Shown: positions 9,522 to 19,190, counted from the stretch's first letter. The stretch: 64,000 bases of DNA from Sphaerochaetaceae bacterium (GCA_028532765.1 JAQQAR010000026.1:1-64000); one strand, 5' to 3'. Program-made: numbers and translations. Notes: generated by a model from the sequence alone, not told the origin.

Positions 9522-9914
9522 ATGAAACAGATTGAAGTAGCCGCACTCGTGTTGATCAATAATAACCGGGTATTCGCTGCCCAAAGGAAAGACAAAGGCT
9601 CTCTTGGGGGCATGTGGGAGTTTCCTGGAGGGAAGTTGGAAATCGGTGAGACTGGGCGGGAAGCGCTCGTGAGAGAGATTCAGGAAGAGCTTGGGGTCAC
9701 TATAGAAATACAACGCTACCTTATGAGAGTAGAACACCAATACCCAGGCTTTTTTGTCATCATGCACGCCTATTTAGGGATTATACAGGAAGGTTCCATC
9801 CAGTTGCATGAGCATCAGGCAAGTCGCTGGTTGAAGAAACATGAGTTATGGCAGATTGATTGGGCTGAGGCAGATATCCCCATCGTACAGAACGTAGAGC
9901 ACTTATTGTCATGA
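9522..9914 (+). CDS. MutT-type Nudix hydrolase ((deoxy)nucleoside triphosphate pyrophosphohydrolase)
   Basis: The 130-residue protein carries a complete Nudix box beginning GGKLEIGE and ending REIQEELG (residues about 37-59), and starts with the MutT-like strand VAALVLI. MutT relatives hydrolyse 8-oxo-dGTP or other damaged nucleotides to the monophosphate. Its stop overlaps the start of the helicase gene (ATGA, 9911-9914), so the two are translated together. An AGGA ribosome site lies 9 nt before the ATG. Substrate specificity is not determined by the motif. Confidence 0.88.
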   Translation: MKQIEVAALVLINNNRVFAAQRKDKGSLGGMWEFPGGKLEIGETGREALVREIQEELGVTIEIQRYLMRVEHQYPGFFVIMHAYLGIIQEGSIQLHEHQASRWLKKHELWQIDWAEADIPIVQNVEHLLS

Positions 9915-12862
9915 GAGGGATGCAAGATGAGCGGCTGCTGGCAAGCCTTGAGACAAGTTTTTTTGATGCACGCATTCCCTCTGCAATGAGTCTGCGTCCT
10001 CATTTGGTGCTCAATGAACCACCAAGGACAAAAGTGATGGAGACACTCGTTCGTGAGCTTGCCTCTTGTACTTCATTCTCGTTCAGCGTTGCATTCATTA
10101 CCAAAGGTGGGTTGGCAATGCTTTTGCAGCCACTTTACGAGGCACAGAGGAGGGGAGTGAAAGGGAAAATTCTCACCTCTGACTACCTTACCTTCACCGA
10201 TCCCGATGCGCTTGCTTTCTTGCTTGAATACTTTCCATCGATAGAGCTCAGGGTGTATACGGAAAAAGCATTTCATACCAAGGGCTATCTCTTCACTCGC
10301 GAGGAAGATTATGCCACCTTGGTGGTAGGAAGCTCAAACTTGACCCATGAGGCTCTTGCCACCAATCAGGAGTGGAACTTGTTTTTGGTTAGCTCGTGTT
10401 CCGGCAGTCTCGTCCAAGAGACCCAGGAAACGTTTCAAGAGGCTTGGGACAAAGCTGTAGAGGTCAGCCCTGCGTGGATTGCTCACTATCGTGAAGTGTA
10501 TGCTGCTCTCCATACCCATAAGCGATTTGAGCCGCTGCCGCTTCCCTCCCTTCCAATAGCCCAGAGGCAAGAAAAGAGAGAACAGCTGGTGCTTAATGCC
10601 ATGCAGGTCCAGGCATTGGATGGTCTTGAACGGCTCAGGGAACAAGGCAAGGACAAGGCGCTGTTGATATCCGCGACCGGTACAGGAAAGACCATACTCC
10701 TGATCAAGGATGTGGAACGCCAGCGCCCTAAACGGTTCCTTTTCGTCGTACATCGTCAGCAAATTGCAGAAGAAGCCCTTGCACGGTTCAAGGAACACCT
10801 CGGTGATGACTTGGAGTGTGGTCTTCTCTGCGGGGAAACCAAGGAAGCAGACGCTCCCTACCTTTTTGCAACTGTTCAGACGCTGTCAAAGGATGAAGTG
10901 CTGCATACGTTTCCAAAAACCTGGTTTGATTATCTGGTTATTGATGAAGTGCATCATGCGGGAGCTGCATCATACCAGAAAATCTTGAACCATTTTCAAC
11001 CGGCCTTTCTGATGGGGATGACGGCAACGCCATACCGAAATGATGACAAAGACATCTTCCAGCGATTTGATTATGCTGTTGCCTGTGAAATCCAACTCAA
11101 CCAAGCGCTGGATGCTGGAATGCTTTGTCCTTTTCACTACTACGGGGTAACTGAATTCTCCATCCAAGGTCATGAACAGGTTCAGTACAAGGATTTTGCC
11201 CGTCTGGAGAAAGTTGAACAGGTGAAGCATATCAACCAGATGCTCAAACGATACAGTATTGGCAATAGGCGGGTACGTGGTCTGATTTTCTGCAGCCGAA
11301 ACAAGGATGCCGCTTTTCTTGCACAGGCTTTGTCTGATTTGGGAAGAAGGGCGATGGCCCTCTCGGGTGCGGATTCGCAGGAGGCGAGGGAAGCGGCCTT
11401 TCTCCGATTGGAGAAGGAGAGTGGTAAGGATGCACTGGAGTATCTGGTGACGGTGGATATTTTCAATGAAGGAGTTGATATTCCTTCCTTGAATCAGGTG
11501 GTGATGCTCCGACCGACGGAGTCGGCAATCATTTTTGTCCAGCAACTTGGCAGAGGACTCAGAAAGTACCCAGGAAAAGAGTTCCTTACAGTAATAGATT
11601 TTATTGGAAACCATGCCAACAATTACATGATACCCATTGCTCTCTTTGGCGATAGGACCTATCGCAAGGATACGCTTAGAAAACTATTAAGTGAAGGTTC
11701 TACCGCCCTAAGTGGTCCATCGACCATACAGTTTGATGCAGTGGCCAGGGGGAAGATCTTTGAAGCAATCAATCGTGTTTCCTTCAAGAACAAAACCTTG
11801 CTTGGACAGGAGTATGCAAGCCTCAAGCAGAGGCTGGGCAGAACACCCAACCTTATTGATTTCATCACGATGGGCTCTCTCTCACCTGTTGTCATCCTGG
11901 AGTATGCTAGGACGTATATTCAGTTCAAGGAAAGAGTTGAGAAGCACTTTGTACACACACTTACCGACTTGCATCTGAAGAGCTTGTACTATCTTGGGAA
12001 GATACTGGCAAGAGGAGTACGGATTCAGGAGACTTGCATGATCAGATCCCTTTTGGAAAATGATGGAGAGATTGAATACGCATCTATTCCCAAGCTTATA
12101 CAGGAATCCTATGGATATATCCCTACAGACCAGTCGATCGAATCGGCGCTTAGGATCCTATCCAACCAATTTTTCCAGGAAAAACACAAGAATTCTTTTG
12201 GCTCACTCTCCTATGTGACCTTGACAAAGACAGGGATCAGAAAGAGTCCGTCTTTTTCAACGTTGCTGGAAAATGAGGAGTATCGCATTGAGCTAGATGA
12301 CCTTCTGGAGGTTAGTAAGTATTCGTATCTCAATGATTTTGCTGAGCGTCGTGGTTCGTATGATCTGGTGCTTTACCAGAAGTACACTCGCCAAGAAGTG
12401 TGTAGGCTTCTGGGTTGGGAACATGATGAGGCAAATACCATCTATGGATACAAGGTTGACTACGAGCACCACCAGTGCCCAATCTTTGTTACGTATCACA
12501 AGGATTCCCAAACTATTGATCCTGGTATTGATTATCGGGATAAGTTTCTCTCTCCTGAACAGTTTGTCTGGGAAACCCGTACCAATGTACGTCTCGAGTC
12601 AAAGGAAGCGAGAGCAATACGGGGAGAAATGGGGCCCATGGAAGTGCTGCTCTTTGTGCAGAAAAGCAATGATGAGGGGCGTTCATTCTACTACCTTGGA
12701 CCTCTTTCCTTCCTCCGTAATGCACCTAGTTCAAAGATCAACGGGAAAGGAAAGCACCTACCAGTGGTAATGATGCGGTTTATGCTTTCTCACCCTGTCC
12801 CACAAAGTCTATACAACTACATCCTGGAATTGGTGGACAACTCATCCCAAACCACTGCTTAG
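9911..12862 (+). CDS. PLD-nuclease / superfamily 2 helicase / DUF3427 protein
   Basis: The 983-residue protein has an N-terminal phospholipase-D-like nuclease domain with a single HxK motif (FHTKGYLF, about 117-124, followed by VGSSN), then an SF2 helicase core: Walker A GTGKT (about 256-260), DEVH box (about 345-348), TAT motif, and motif VI QQLGRGLRK (about 547-555). The remaining 400 residues match the DUF3427 C-terminal region in character. Family members are thought to act on damaged or foreign DNA, but the substrate is not established. Coupling to a Nudix enzyme suggests repair of oxidised DNA or defence. Confidence 0.85.
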   Translation: MRGMQDERLLASLETSFFDARIPSAMSLRPHLVLNEPPRTKVMETLVRELASCTSFSFSVAFITKGGLAMLLQPLYEAQRRGVKGKILTSDYLTFTDPDALAFLLEYFPSIELRVYTEKAFHTKGYLFTREEDYATLVVGSSNLTHEALATNQEWNLFLVSSCSGSLVQETQETFQEAWDKAVEVSPAWIAHYREVYAALHTHKRFEPLPLPSLPIAQRQEKREQLVLNAMQVQALDGLERLREQGKDKALLISATGTGKTILLIKDVERQRPKRFLFVVHRQQIAEEALARFKEHLGDDLECGLLCGETKEADAPYLFATVQTLSKDEVLHTFPKTWFDYLVIDEVHHAGAASYQKILNHFQPAFLMGMTATPYRNDDKDIFQRFDYAVACEIQLNQALDAGMLCPFHYYGVTEFSIQGHEQVQYKDFARLEKVEQVKHINQMLKRYSIGNRRVRGLIFCSRNKDAAFLAQALSDLGRRAMALSGADSQEAREAAFLRLEKESGKDALEYLVTVDIFNEGVDIPSLNQVVMLRPTESAIIFVQQLGRGLRKYPGKEFLTVIDFIGNHANNYMIPIALFGDRTYRKDTLRKLLSEGSTALSGPSTIQFDAVARGKIFEAINRVSFKNKTLLGQEYASLKQRLGRTPNLIDFITMGSLSPVVILEYARTYIQFKERVEKHFVHTLTDLHLKSLYYLGKILARGVRIQETCMIRSLLENDGEIEYASIPKLIQESYGYIPTDQSIESALRILSNQFFQEKHKNSFGSLSYVTLTKTGIRKSPSFSTLLENEEYRIELDDLLEVSKYSYLNDFAERRGSYDLVLYQKYTRQEVCRLLGWEHDEANTIYGYKVDYEHHQCPIFVTYHKDSQTIDPGIDYRDKFLSPEQFVWETRTNVRLESKEARAIRGEMGPMEVLLFVQKSNDEGRSFYYLGPLSFLRNAPSSKINGKGKHLPVVMMRFMLSHPVPQSLYNYILELVDNSSQTTA

Positions 12863-12883
12863 CGAATATTTCCGCTTGTTTTC

Positions 12884-13795
12884 ATGATGCTCTTGGATAA
12901 TACTATTCTCATGGAACCAACGCTTGTCCCCTCATTTGATGGATTCTTCATCTCATGTGTCTTATACCGACCTGCTTCCCCCGTGGGGATCGTACAGATC
13001 ATCCATGGTGCAGCTGAGGTGAAAAGCCGCTATGAACAAGTGGCTCTGTTTCTTCAGGAAGCTGGCTACTGTGTTCTGGTGAGTGACCAGAGAGGACATG
13101 GGGATTCAGTCGATGCCCACTTTGTCAGGGGGTATATGCCGAGTGTGGATGTTCTGGTGGAAGATCAACATATCATCACCCGTTTCCTGAAGGACCTCTA
13201 TCCAGATTTGCCGCTTTTCTTACTTGGTCACTCGTTCGGTTCCATGATTGCAAGGCTCTACCTCGGTTCCTATGACCATGAGATTGCCGGCCTGATTATG
13301 ACAGGTACCCCTTGCTATGTTAGGGGAATAGCACTGGGAAAAGCATTTGTCCGGCTTTTGATGTTGCTTCTCACCCCTCATGGTTATGGTATGATTTCTA
13401 CCAAACTAACCACTTCAGCCAACCTGAAATGGGTCTGTTCCGATCCTGAGGTGGTCAGGGAGCGACTGCATGATCCGTACCGGAGACACTTCAAATACCA
13501 ACTGCAATCAATTTATACTATCTTTGATGCCTTGCAACGGCTTCATGACTGGTCCTTTTTTCACCCAACCAAGGGTGATCTTCCCATCCTCTCGATCACT
13601 GGAGAGGATGATCCCATCCCTGGAGGGGAGCGTGGCCTCTCTGATACGGAACGATCCCTGAATCGGATCGGGTATCATCGCTTCAGTTATACGGTCTATG
13701 AAGGAATGAGACATGAGGTGCTGATGGAGAGGGAGAAGGAGTTGGTATTCAACCAGATCAAGGAGTTTCTCATCTCAGGGGCTGAACAGACTTGA
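12884..13795 (+). CDS. Alpha/beta hydrolase of the monoacylglycerol lipase / lysophospholipase type
   Basis: The 303-residue protein has the serine-hydrolase nucleophile elbow GHSFGS (near residue 112), an upstream oxyanion HGAAE, a SITGEDDP acid segment and the histidine in GMRHEVL. QRGHGDS is typical of lysophospholipase L2/monoglyceride lipase relatives. There is no signal peptide, so it is probably cytoplasmic. The start is uncertain: no clear ribosome site precedes the ATG at 12884, 12887 or the one 10 codons in. It follows the helicase gene by 21 bp and may share its transcript. Confidence 0.8.
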   Translation: MMLLDNTILMEPTLVPSFDGFFISCVLYRPASPVGIVQIIHGAAEVKSRYEQVALFLQEAGYCVLVSDQRGHGDSVDAHFVRGYMPSVDVLVEDQHIITRFLKDLYPDLPLFLLGHSFGSMIARLYLGSYDHEIAGLIMTGTPCYVRGIALGKAFVRLLMLLLTPHGYGMISTKLTTSANLKWVCSDPEVVRERLHDPYRRHFKYQLQSIYTIFDALQRLHDWSFFHPTKGDLPILSITGEDDPIPGGERGLSDTERSLNRIGYHRFSYTVYEGMRHEVLMEREKELVFNQIKEFLISGAEQT

Positions 13796-13880
13796 CGATT
13801 CCACTCATTAGCATGATGGTAATAGATGAGGGATTGATTGTACCTCAATTGGTTTTTCGTTGAGAAAGAAGCGATTGACT

Positions 13881-14048
13881 ATGAGAAGGCATGCACGGGA
13901 AACAATCAGAAGACCCAAAGAGATTGAAACAAACTATGATTGGGACCTTGATGAGAAAACAATGCCAAAGAAGATGGCACAAAAGCCCAAGGATGATGAT
14001 TTTGACGAAGATGATCTCTTTGAAAGCGAAGAGGATGAGGAGTTATAA
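13881..14048 (+). CDS. Small charged protein with acidic C-terminus
   Basis: A 55-residue product starts at the ATG 13881, with purine-rich AGAAAGAAG about 10 nt upstream; a TTG at 13860 would add seven residues but lacks a ribosome site. The N-terminal half is basic (RRHARETIRR) and the C-terminal half is very acidic (DDDFDEDD, ESEEDEE). I do not recognise the family. The split charge suggests nucleic-acid or protein binding, but this is only a guess. Confidence 0.45.
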   Translation: MRRHARETIRRPKEIETNYDWDLDEKTMPKKMAQKPKDDDFDEDDLFESEEDEEL

Positions 14049-14102
14049 ATATCCTCAATTGCATGTTCAATTATACTCTTTCTTTCATCAGGAGGAGTGT
14101 TT

Positions 14103-15434
14103 TTAATGAGGGCAAAAGGCTTCTGCGAGATGCAAGGACCCTGCCTGGATTTGTATCGGTTTTCCAGGGCTGCGGTGTATTACTTGGTTTGAAGCGTTTA
14201 GAAACTCTGTGGTAATGGTGTAGGTCCCTTCAGGTAGATCCACGTAGCCAACCCAGGCCTCGGAAGGGAGGAAGTGGGTACTGCGTACATCAGCACTCTC
14301 TGTTACATCTCGAGCAATACGGAAGATCATACCCAGGAGTTCTTCTCCTGCTGTTACCTTGTTGTCCTTTGCCGCATACTCGTCATAGAGAGCAATCCCT
14401 ACTGCCTTGGCCATCGCACGGGTTATTGCTTTCATTTTAATCAACTCACTCTTCGCTCTAAAGGTATCGATGGCAATGTTGCTGATCGACTCAATCCGCT
14501 GTAGTGGGATCATCGGCTGTCCCTCGATGGAGACCCTGACAGCCTGTACCTGCGAGGATCCACCAACAAGGACAGGATAGGCAATCTTTGCCCTATTGTA
14601 TGAGGATACATACACCCTCTCTACACGTTCTTCCTTCAACGGGGATTGCCCACTGAAGGAGACCATCTGAAGCCTGCCCTTGTCTTGTGGGAAGGGATCT
14701 TCTTCAAGTGCCACTACGGAGGGGAGCGGGAAGGGGTAAAGGGATGGCTGGGATGAGAAGGCATGGCGGACCTGGTCGATGGCAAAGTGCAAAGTATTGT
14801 CCTCACCGAGAGCCTGAGCAACCGAAGCACTCAGGTAATTGGAGAGAGCACTGGTGGAGAAAGCTGTTGCATAGGTTTGGACTGCAGGGGCATCCAAGCC
14901 TTCCTCTCTCGCATATTCAGTCATCTGCTGCTCATATTGTTCATACTTTTGCTTGAGGAATGTTTGTTTCTCTATGCTTCGATTAAGTTCCACCAATGCA
15001 GCTTCGGTTTCTCCCAGATGCATATAGTTCAAAGCCTTGAATACATTGAGATACATGTCCTCGTACTCTTCACCTTGGTAGGCTTTTGTGTTGTCATTGA
15101 CGAGAAATGAGGCAATATTGCCTGAAACACTCTCCGTATATGCTTCCCATATAAGCCGCTCTGATTCACTGAGATAGTTGTTGGAATCCGAGTAGTTTCC
15201 ACCCAGACGAGAGAGGATTCCAAGGTCATAGTTGACAATGATGGGCCCCTGTTTCTTGAGCAGGGAAGGGGCTTCCAGGAGGAGGCTTTCATATGCTCCC
15301 TGGTACTTGGCGCCCTTATAGAGGGATTGGGTTGCTGACATGTCCATGAAGGACGTACACCCACTCATCAACACAATGAGCATAAGAAGGAGGACGAAAA
15401 ACAACCCGTTTGCTACACTCTTGCGGTATTTCAT
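14103..15434 (-). CDS. Lipoprotein of the COG3014 type with TPR-like helices
   Basis: From the ATG at 15434 (AGGA ribosome site), the 443-residue protein has a lipoprotein signal ending in LMSGC. The N-terminal 200 residues are helical and repeat-like (alternating Tyr/Leu/Glu, ALNYMHLGETEAALVELN), resembling TPR helices; the C-terminal half is predicted mixed and ends in a beta-rich domain. I assign it tentatively to COG3014. It is divergent from the LpoB-type operon, and COG3014 and LpoB-like proteins tend to be neighbours, so it may belong to the same envelope complex. Confidence 0.65.
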   Translation of the reverse strand: MKYRKSVANGLFFVLLLMLIVLMSGCTSFMDMSATQSLYKGAKYQGAYESLLLEAPSLLKKQGPIIVNYDLGILSRLGGNYSDSNNYLSESERLIWEAYTESVSGNIASFLVNDNTKAYQGEEYEDMYLNVFKALNYMHLGETEAALVELNRSIEKQTFLKQKYEQYEQQMTEYAREEGLDAPAVQTYATAFSTSALSNYLSASVAQALGEDNTLHFAIDQVRHAFSSQPSLYPFPLPSVVALEEDPFPQDKGRLQMVSFSGQSPLKEERVERVYVSSYNRAKIAYPVLVGGSSQVQAVRVSIEGQPMIPLQRIESISNIAIDTFRAKSELIKMKAITRAMAKAVGIALYDEYAAKDNKVTAGEELLGMIFRIARDVTESADVRSTHFLPSEAWVGYVDLPEGTYTITTEFLNASNQVIHRSPGKPIQIQAGSLHLAEAFCPH

Positions 15435-15611
15435 TACATCCTTCCTCATTCTGTATGGGCACAATGTAGCATTGGGTTATGCGTGGCGCAATAATGAATC
15501 GCTAAAAAAATGTAGAATGTCTCATTTTTCGTACCAATGATTCCTACACAAGTGATGATGAGTCTGTTACACTGTGGCGTATACCGAAGCGAAATGTGAA
15601 GGAGATTTGTA

Positions 15612-16223
15612 ATGAAACGTCTAAGCCTCTACGGCCTCTTTATAGTGCTGGTATCTGTACTCTTGATCTCATGTCAGTCTCCCGTGTCAGTTAGCCGCAT
15701 AAGTGCTGATACCGATATTGACTTGAGCGGGAATTGGAACGACACCGATATTCGTATTGTGGCAGAGGCACTGGTTGATTCCAGTCTATCCTCTCCATGG
15801 ATCACGCAGTATAAGATGGCTCATCCTGGGGACAATCCAGTGGTCATCGTAGGAACGTTCCTTAACCGTAGCAGTGAGCATATCGATACCTCGATTATAT
15901 CCAAACGGTATGAGATGGCTCTCATCAATTCAGGAAAGGTCGATATGGTAGCTGATCAGAGCTTCCGTGCTTCAGTGAGAGAGGAGCGTGAGGAACAACA
16001 GTTCTTTGCGAGCGAGGAAACGGCCAAAGCACTTGGAAAGGAAATTGGAGCAGATTACCTATTGCAAGGATCGGTGAGAACCAATCTTGACCAGAGTGGT
16101 GGCCAGATGGTGAGAACCTACTATGTTTCAGCGGAATTGATCGATATCGAGACCAATAGGAAAGTGTGGGTTGGAGAAGAGACAATCAAGAAGCTCATCA
16201 AGCAAAGTAAATATAAGCTGTAG
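15612..16223 (+). CDS. LpoB-like lipoprotein, putative penicillin-binding-protein activator
   Basis: The 203-residue protein has a lipoprotein signal with lipobox LLISC, then the LpoB (COG3417) fold: the strand-turn VVIVGTFLNRSSEHID, an ALINSGKVDMV helix-strand and GADYLLQGSV. In proteobacteria LpoB activates the class A synthase PBP1b from the outer membrane. It opens a run of five plus-strand lipoprotein genes separated by 2-15 bp, with a GGAG ribosome site before its ATG. Partners in spirochaetes are not established. Confidence 0.8.
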   Translation: MKRLSLYGLFIVLVSVLLISCQSPVSVSRISADTDIDLSGNWNDTDIRIVAEALVDSSLSSPWITQYKMAHPGDNPVVIVGTFLNRSSEHIDTSIISKRYEMALINSGKVDMVADQSFRASVREEREEQQFFASEETAKALGKEIGADYLLQGSVRTNLDQSGGQMVRTYYVSAELIDIETNRKVWVGEETIKKLIKQSKYKL

Positions 16224-16231
16224 GAGGGTAC

Positions 16232-17248
16232 ATGAGAAAATATCTTGTGGTGCCTGTATTGCTCTTCCTGGTCCTGGGATTTTCCTGTACCTCCTTAGGA
16301 TCCTCCAAGGTTCCCTCCTGGATCGACCACCCCTATGACAATGCCTATGACGAAGATACCTACCTCTGTGCCGTTGGTTCTGGATCATCACGACAAAAGG
16401 CTGTTGATGCAGCACTTGCCAGCCTGTCACAGGTTTTCAATGCCCAGGTTCGCTCAGTTACTGAAGTCAGCAGTCTCTCTACCGCTGCAACCGATACAAT
16501 GGGAAATGTGACGTTTACCGAATCCTCTGAGATGATGGATTTTGGCAGTGTCACCAGCGAGACTGACCAGATCATCGGCTCTGAAGTGGTCAATGTCTAT
16601 ACTGATGAACTAGGCAGGGTCCATGCCCGCGTTGCATTGCACCGAGAGCGGACTGCCTCACTGTATCAGAAACAAATAGCTGAATTGGGTAGCTCAATCG
16701 CACAATTGAATATGCGAAAAGCAACTGCAGATACCCTGCTCGCAGAGTATGTGCTCCTTCGTGAAACACGGGAGTTGGCAAAGCAACAACAAGCTCTCTA
16801 TAACCAGTTACAGGTGTTGCTTAAGCAGCCCCAGATGCAAGTGCTGGCTCCGATTGACCGAGCCCTATCAGCACTGGCACAGCAGATAACCATTGCAGTA
16901 GAGGTTTCTGAGAATGTAAATGCCTCTCCTGTACTCAGGGCAGCCTTTGAACAGGGCCTGCAGGAGAGAGGTTTTGCGACCGGTGCACAGGACCCCTATG
17001 CAATATTGGATGTCTGGTACACCGTAGAGCCGATTACTATGGAGGGCAGTCCATATGCCTATGCTCGATATACCCTGTCTGTTCAATTAAAGGATAGCAA
17101 GCAGGTCTATGTCTCCTATGAGAAGGCGGACAGAGAGGCGGCCATGAGTGAGAGGGATGCTCTTGCAAAGGCGTTGAAAGCTGCAAGTTCATCTGGTGTT
17201 GATGGATTCTTTACCCTGATGCTGGAAACGCTTGGGGATGAAACATAG
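16232..17248 (+). CDS. LPP20-family lipoprotein
   Basis: The 338-residue protein has a lipoprotein signal (LGFSC, Cys near 19), then PSWIDHP and a YLCAVGSGSSRQKAVDAA block, the LPP20-type N-terminal signature in which a short helix bundle follows a Gly-Ser turn. A helical mid part (about 145-200) and a second domain near 215-330 follow. It overlaps nothing and lies 8 bp after the LpoB-like gene with an AGGAGG ribosome site. LPP20 proteins are surface or outer-membrane associated; their biochemical role is unknown. Confidence 0.7.
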   Translation: MRKYLVVPVLLFLVLGFSCTSLGSSKVPSWIDHPYDNAYDEDTYLCAVGSGSSRQKAVDAALASLSQVFNAQVRSVTEVSSLSTAATDTMGNVTFTESSEMMDFGSVTSETDQIIGSEVVNVYTDELGRVHARVALHRERTASLYQKQIAELGSSIAQLNMRKATADTLLAEYVLLRETRELAKQQQALYNQLQVLLKQPQMQVLAPIDRALSALAQQITIAVEVSENVNASPVLRAAFEQGLQERGFATGAQDPYAILDVWYTVEPITMEGSPYAYARYTLSVQLKDSKQVYVSYEKADREAAMSERDALAKALKAASSSGVDGFFTLMLETLGDET

Positions 17249-17260
17249 TTGGAGGATGAT

Positions 17261-17845
17261 ATGAAAAAGTTGTTAACGATTCTGGTACTCGCATTACTCG
17301 CACTTGCAATGACCGGTTGTGCTACCGCCAAGGTTGCCGAGCCTGTCGAACCTACTCGTCCAGTCATCATTGGCGCTGAGGGTATTCCCCAGCCGGATTG
17401 GGTCTACAAGACTGTTTCCACCCAGGACATGCACTTTGAGACCGGATACGGCAAGATGAGTGACAAACAGAACTCAATCAAGCGTGCCACCGTTGAAGCA
17501 AAGAACAAGATTGCCGCTTGGATCAGTACTCAGGTCAAGGAAGTAGTGGTCACCTACATCAACGATGCCGGTAGCGGCGACAATCGTCAGGCTCTTGATG
17601 CCATGGAAGTGATCAGCCAGCAGGTAGCAGAGGCAACCCTCTCTGGTGTAAGTACAGAAGAAGTCTGGGTCGATGCTGAGAATGGGGTATGGGTACTTTG
17701 CTCAATTCCCATTGCCAATATCGAGCAGAACTTTGAACCAGCTTCAGAAGCTGTTGCAGAGGCTTTTGTCGAGAGTGAGGCAGCTGAGGCAGCCAACACC
17801 AAGATGAAAGAAGCATTCGCCAACTTGTTGAAGGGAGCTAACTGA
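17261..17845 (+). CDS. LPP20-family lipoprotein
   Basis: The start is the ATG at 17261, directly after GGAGGATGAT; the frame opens four codons earlier at a TTG. The 194-residue product has a lipoprotein signal ending AMTGC and the LPP20 pattern PDWVYKT ... FETGYGKMSDKQNSIKRAT, then a helix leading to the strand GVWVLCSIP. Its tail is Ala/Glu-rich and helical. It is paralogous in layout to the genes at 16232 and 18624, suggesting local duplication. Confidence 0.7.
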   Translation: MKKLLTILVLALLALAMTGCATAKVAEPVEPTRPVIIGAEGIPQPDWVYKTVSTQDMHFETGYGKMSDKQNSIKRATVEAKNKIAAWISTQVKEVVVTYINDAGSGDNRQALDAMEVISQQVAEATLSGVSTEEVWVDAENGVWVLCSIPIANIEQNFEPASEAVAEAFVESEAAEAANTKMKEAFANLLKGAN

Positions 17846-17847
17846 GT

Positions 17848-18612
17848 TTGTCAGTACGCAAATATGTAGTTGCCATCAGTTTGCTGGTGGTGATGCTTGC
17901 CATAGGTTGCACCACCACCAGTGCCCCCATTGCAGAGGAGGATGCTCTATCCCGTCTTGATGTGAGCAAATATCCCTCCAATGTGTATGTGGGTCTATCT
18001 GGGCCATATTCCACCCAAGAGAGAATGGTGAGTGAGGCAATCCTATCTGCGGCAAGATCCATACATATTAAGCAGGCACTTGCGCTGGATAGCAGGCTTG
18101 TTACTTCCTATCGTTCAGACAAGGGTTTGCAGTCCTTTGCAAAGGATGAAGCAGCCTTCTTTGACGATACAGCCATGGCCGAGACCATCAACCAACTTGC
18201 AATCCTGGAAGTCCATTTCGATCCCGAAGCCGGTGCTGTCGTAATCGTGGAGAATACCCAGGAGGATGGGGAAGACCGTATATACGAGAGTGAGTACAAC
18301 AAGGAGGGTAAGCCGACTTGGCTTGCTGTCTACCCCAAGAGGGAAGGGTATCGATTTGGTATTGGGTCAGCTAAACGCCATTACTTCCTTAACAATTCAT
18401 TGGAGGCGGCGGATTTTGCCGCTGCTCAGAATCTTCTCGATCTGAAGACAGAACATGCCTATTCAATCGAGAACGTGACCACAAAGAACGAGCTAATGGA
18501 GCGCTCGCTCTACCAGGCTCAGCGTGGCTTGCTCAAGGGGTTTACCATCATAGCTCGTTACTATGAAAAGGAAACCGATACCTACTGGAGTCTTGCTGCC
18601 AGTCTGGAATAA
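17848..18612 (+). CDS. Lipoprotein of the LPP20-containing operon
   Basis: The 254-residue protein starts at a TTG two bases after the preceding stop; GGGAG lies about 12 nt upstream. The signal peptide ends in the lipobox LAIGC. The body has a repeat of the operon's theme (YRFGIGSAKRHYF, like the YEVGSAKQ of the last gene), so it is probably a divergent two-domain LPP20 relative. Coupling with its neighbours suggests a hetero-oligomer in the envelope. No enzymatic motif is visible. Confidence 0.6.
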   Translation: MSVRKYVVAISLLVVMLAIGCTTTSAPIAEEDALSRLDVSKYPSNVYVGLSGPYSTQERMVSEAILSAARSIHIKQALALDSRLVTSYRSDKGLQSFAKDEAAFFDDTAMAETINQLAILEVHFDPEAGAVVIVENTQEDGEDRIYESEYNKEGKPTWLAVYPKREGYRFGIGSAKRHYFLNNSLEAADFAAAQNLLDLKTEHAYSIENVTTKNELMERSLYQAQRGLLKGFTIIARYYEKETDTYWSLAASLE

Positions 18613-18623
18613 GGAACATTGCT

Positions 18624-19190
18624 ATGAAACGAATCATGTTGGTGAGTCTTCTGTGCATTCTGCTTGTATCATCGTGCGCGATAACCCCAAAAGCCAATGC
18701 AGATGGCTCTCCGTACTGGACAACGCACCCTCCCAAGAGTTCCCGTTCATTGCACTATGAGGTGGGGTCGGCAAAGCAATCAACTGCCCAACTCAGTAAG
18801 ATGCGAGCCGAGTCGGCTGCACGCGATGCGATCGGCCGATGGGCATCCACCAGCGTGGATAATGCACTGGTTACTTTCGTTGAGGAGTCTGGGGAGGTCT
18901 TGAGGACCAAGCAGATGCTGGAAGTGCTGCAGAACCTCAGTGTACAGACAGTGAGTATCGCCTTGCGTGGTGTATCCATTGAAGAGTATTACAATGCTCC
19001 TGATGGGACGGTCTATGTCCTTGCCTCCTATCCAGTGAAGAATCTCAAGGATGCTTATAAGCAACAGGCAGAGGAGCTGGAACGCCAGTTTGAACTGGAT
19101 AAGGCCAGTGCTGAAGCAGATCTGATCAAGGCAGAGGTATTGCTCTCCTATCTTGACGCGCTTTTGGAAGAGGAAATTTCAGAAGAGTAA
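18624..19190 (+). CDS. LPP20-family lipoprotein, last gene of operon
   Basis: The 188-residue protein has a lipoprotein signal ending VSSC, then SPYWTTHPP, YEVGSAKQSTAQLSKMRAE and a helix-strand GTVYVLASYP, the same order as the protein encoded at 17261. The C-terminus (about 150-188) is a charged helix rich in Glu. A perfect palindrome that may act as terminator follows 21 bp after the stop. Confidence 0.7.
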   Translation: MKRIMLVSLLCILLVSSCAITPKANADGSPYWTTHPPKSSRSLHYEVGSAKQSTAQLSKMRAESAARDAIGRWASTSVDNALVTFVEESGEVLRTKQMLEVLQNLSVQTVSIALRGVSIEEYYNAPDGTVYVLASYPVKNLKDAYKQQAEELERQFELDKASAEADLIKAEVLLSYLDALLEEEISEE

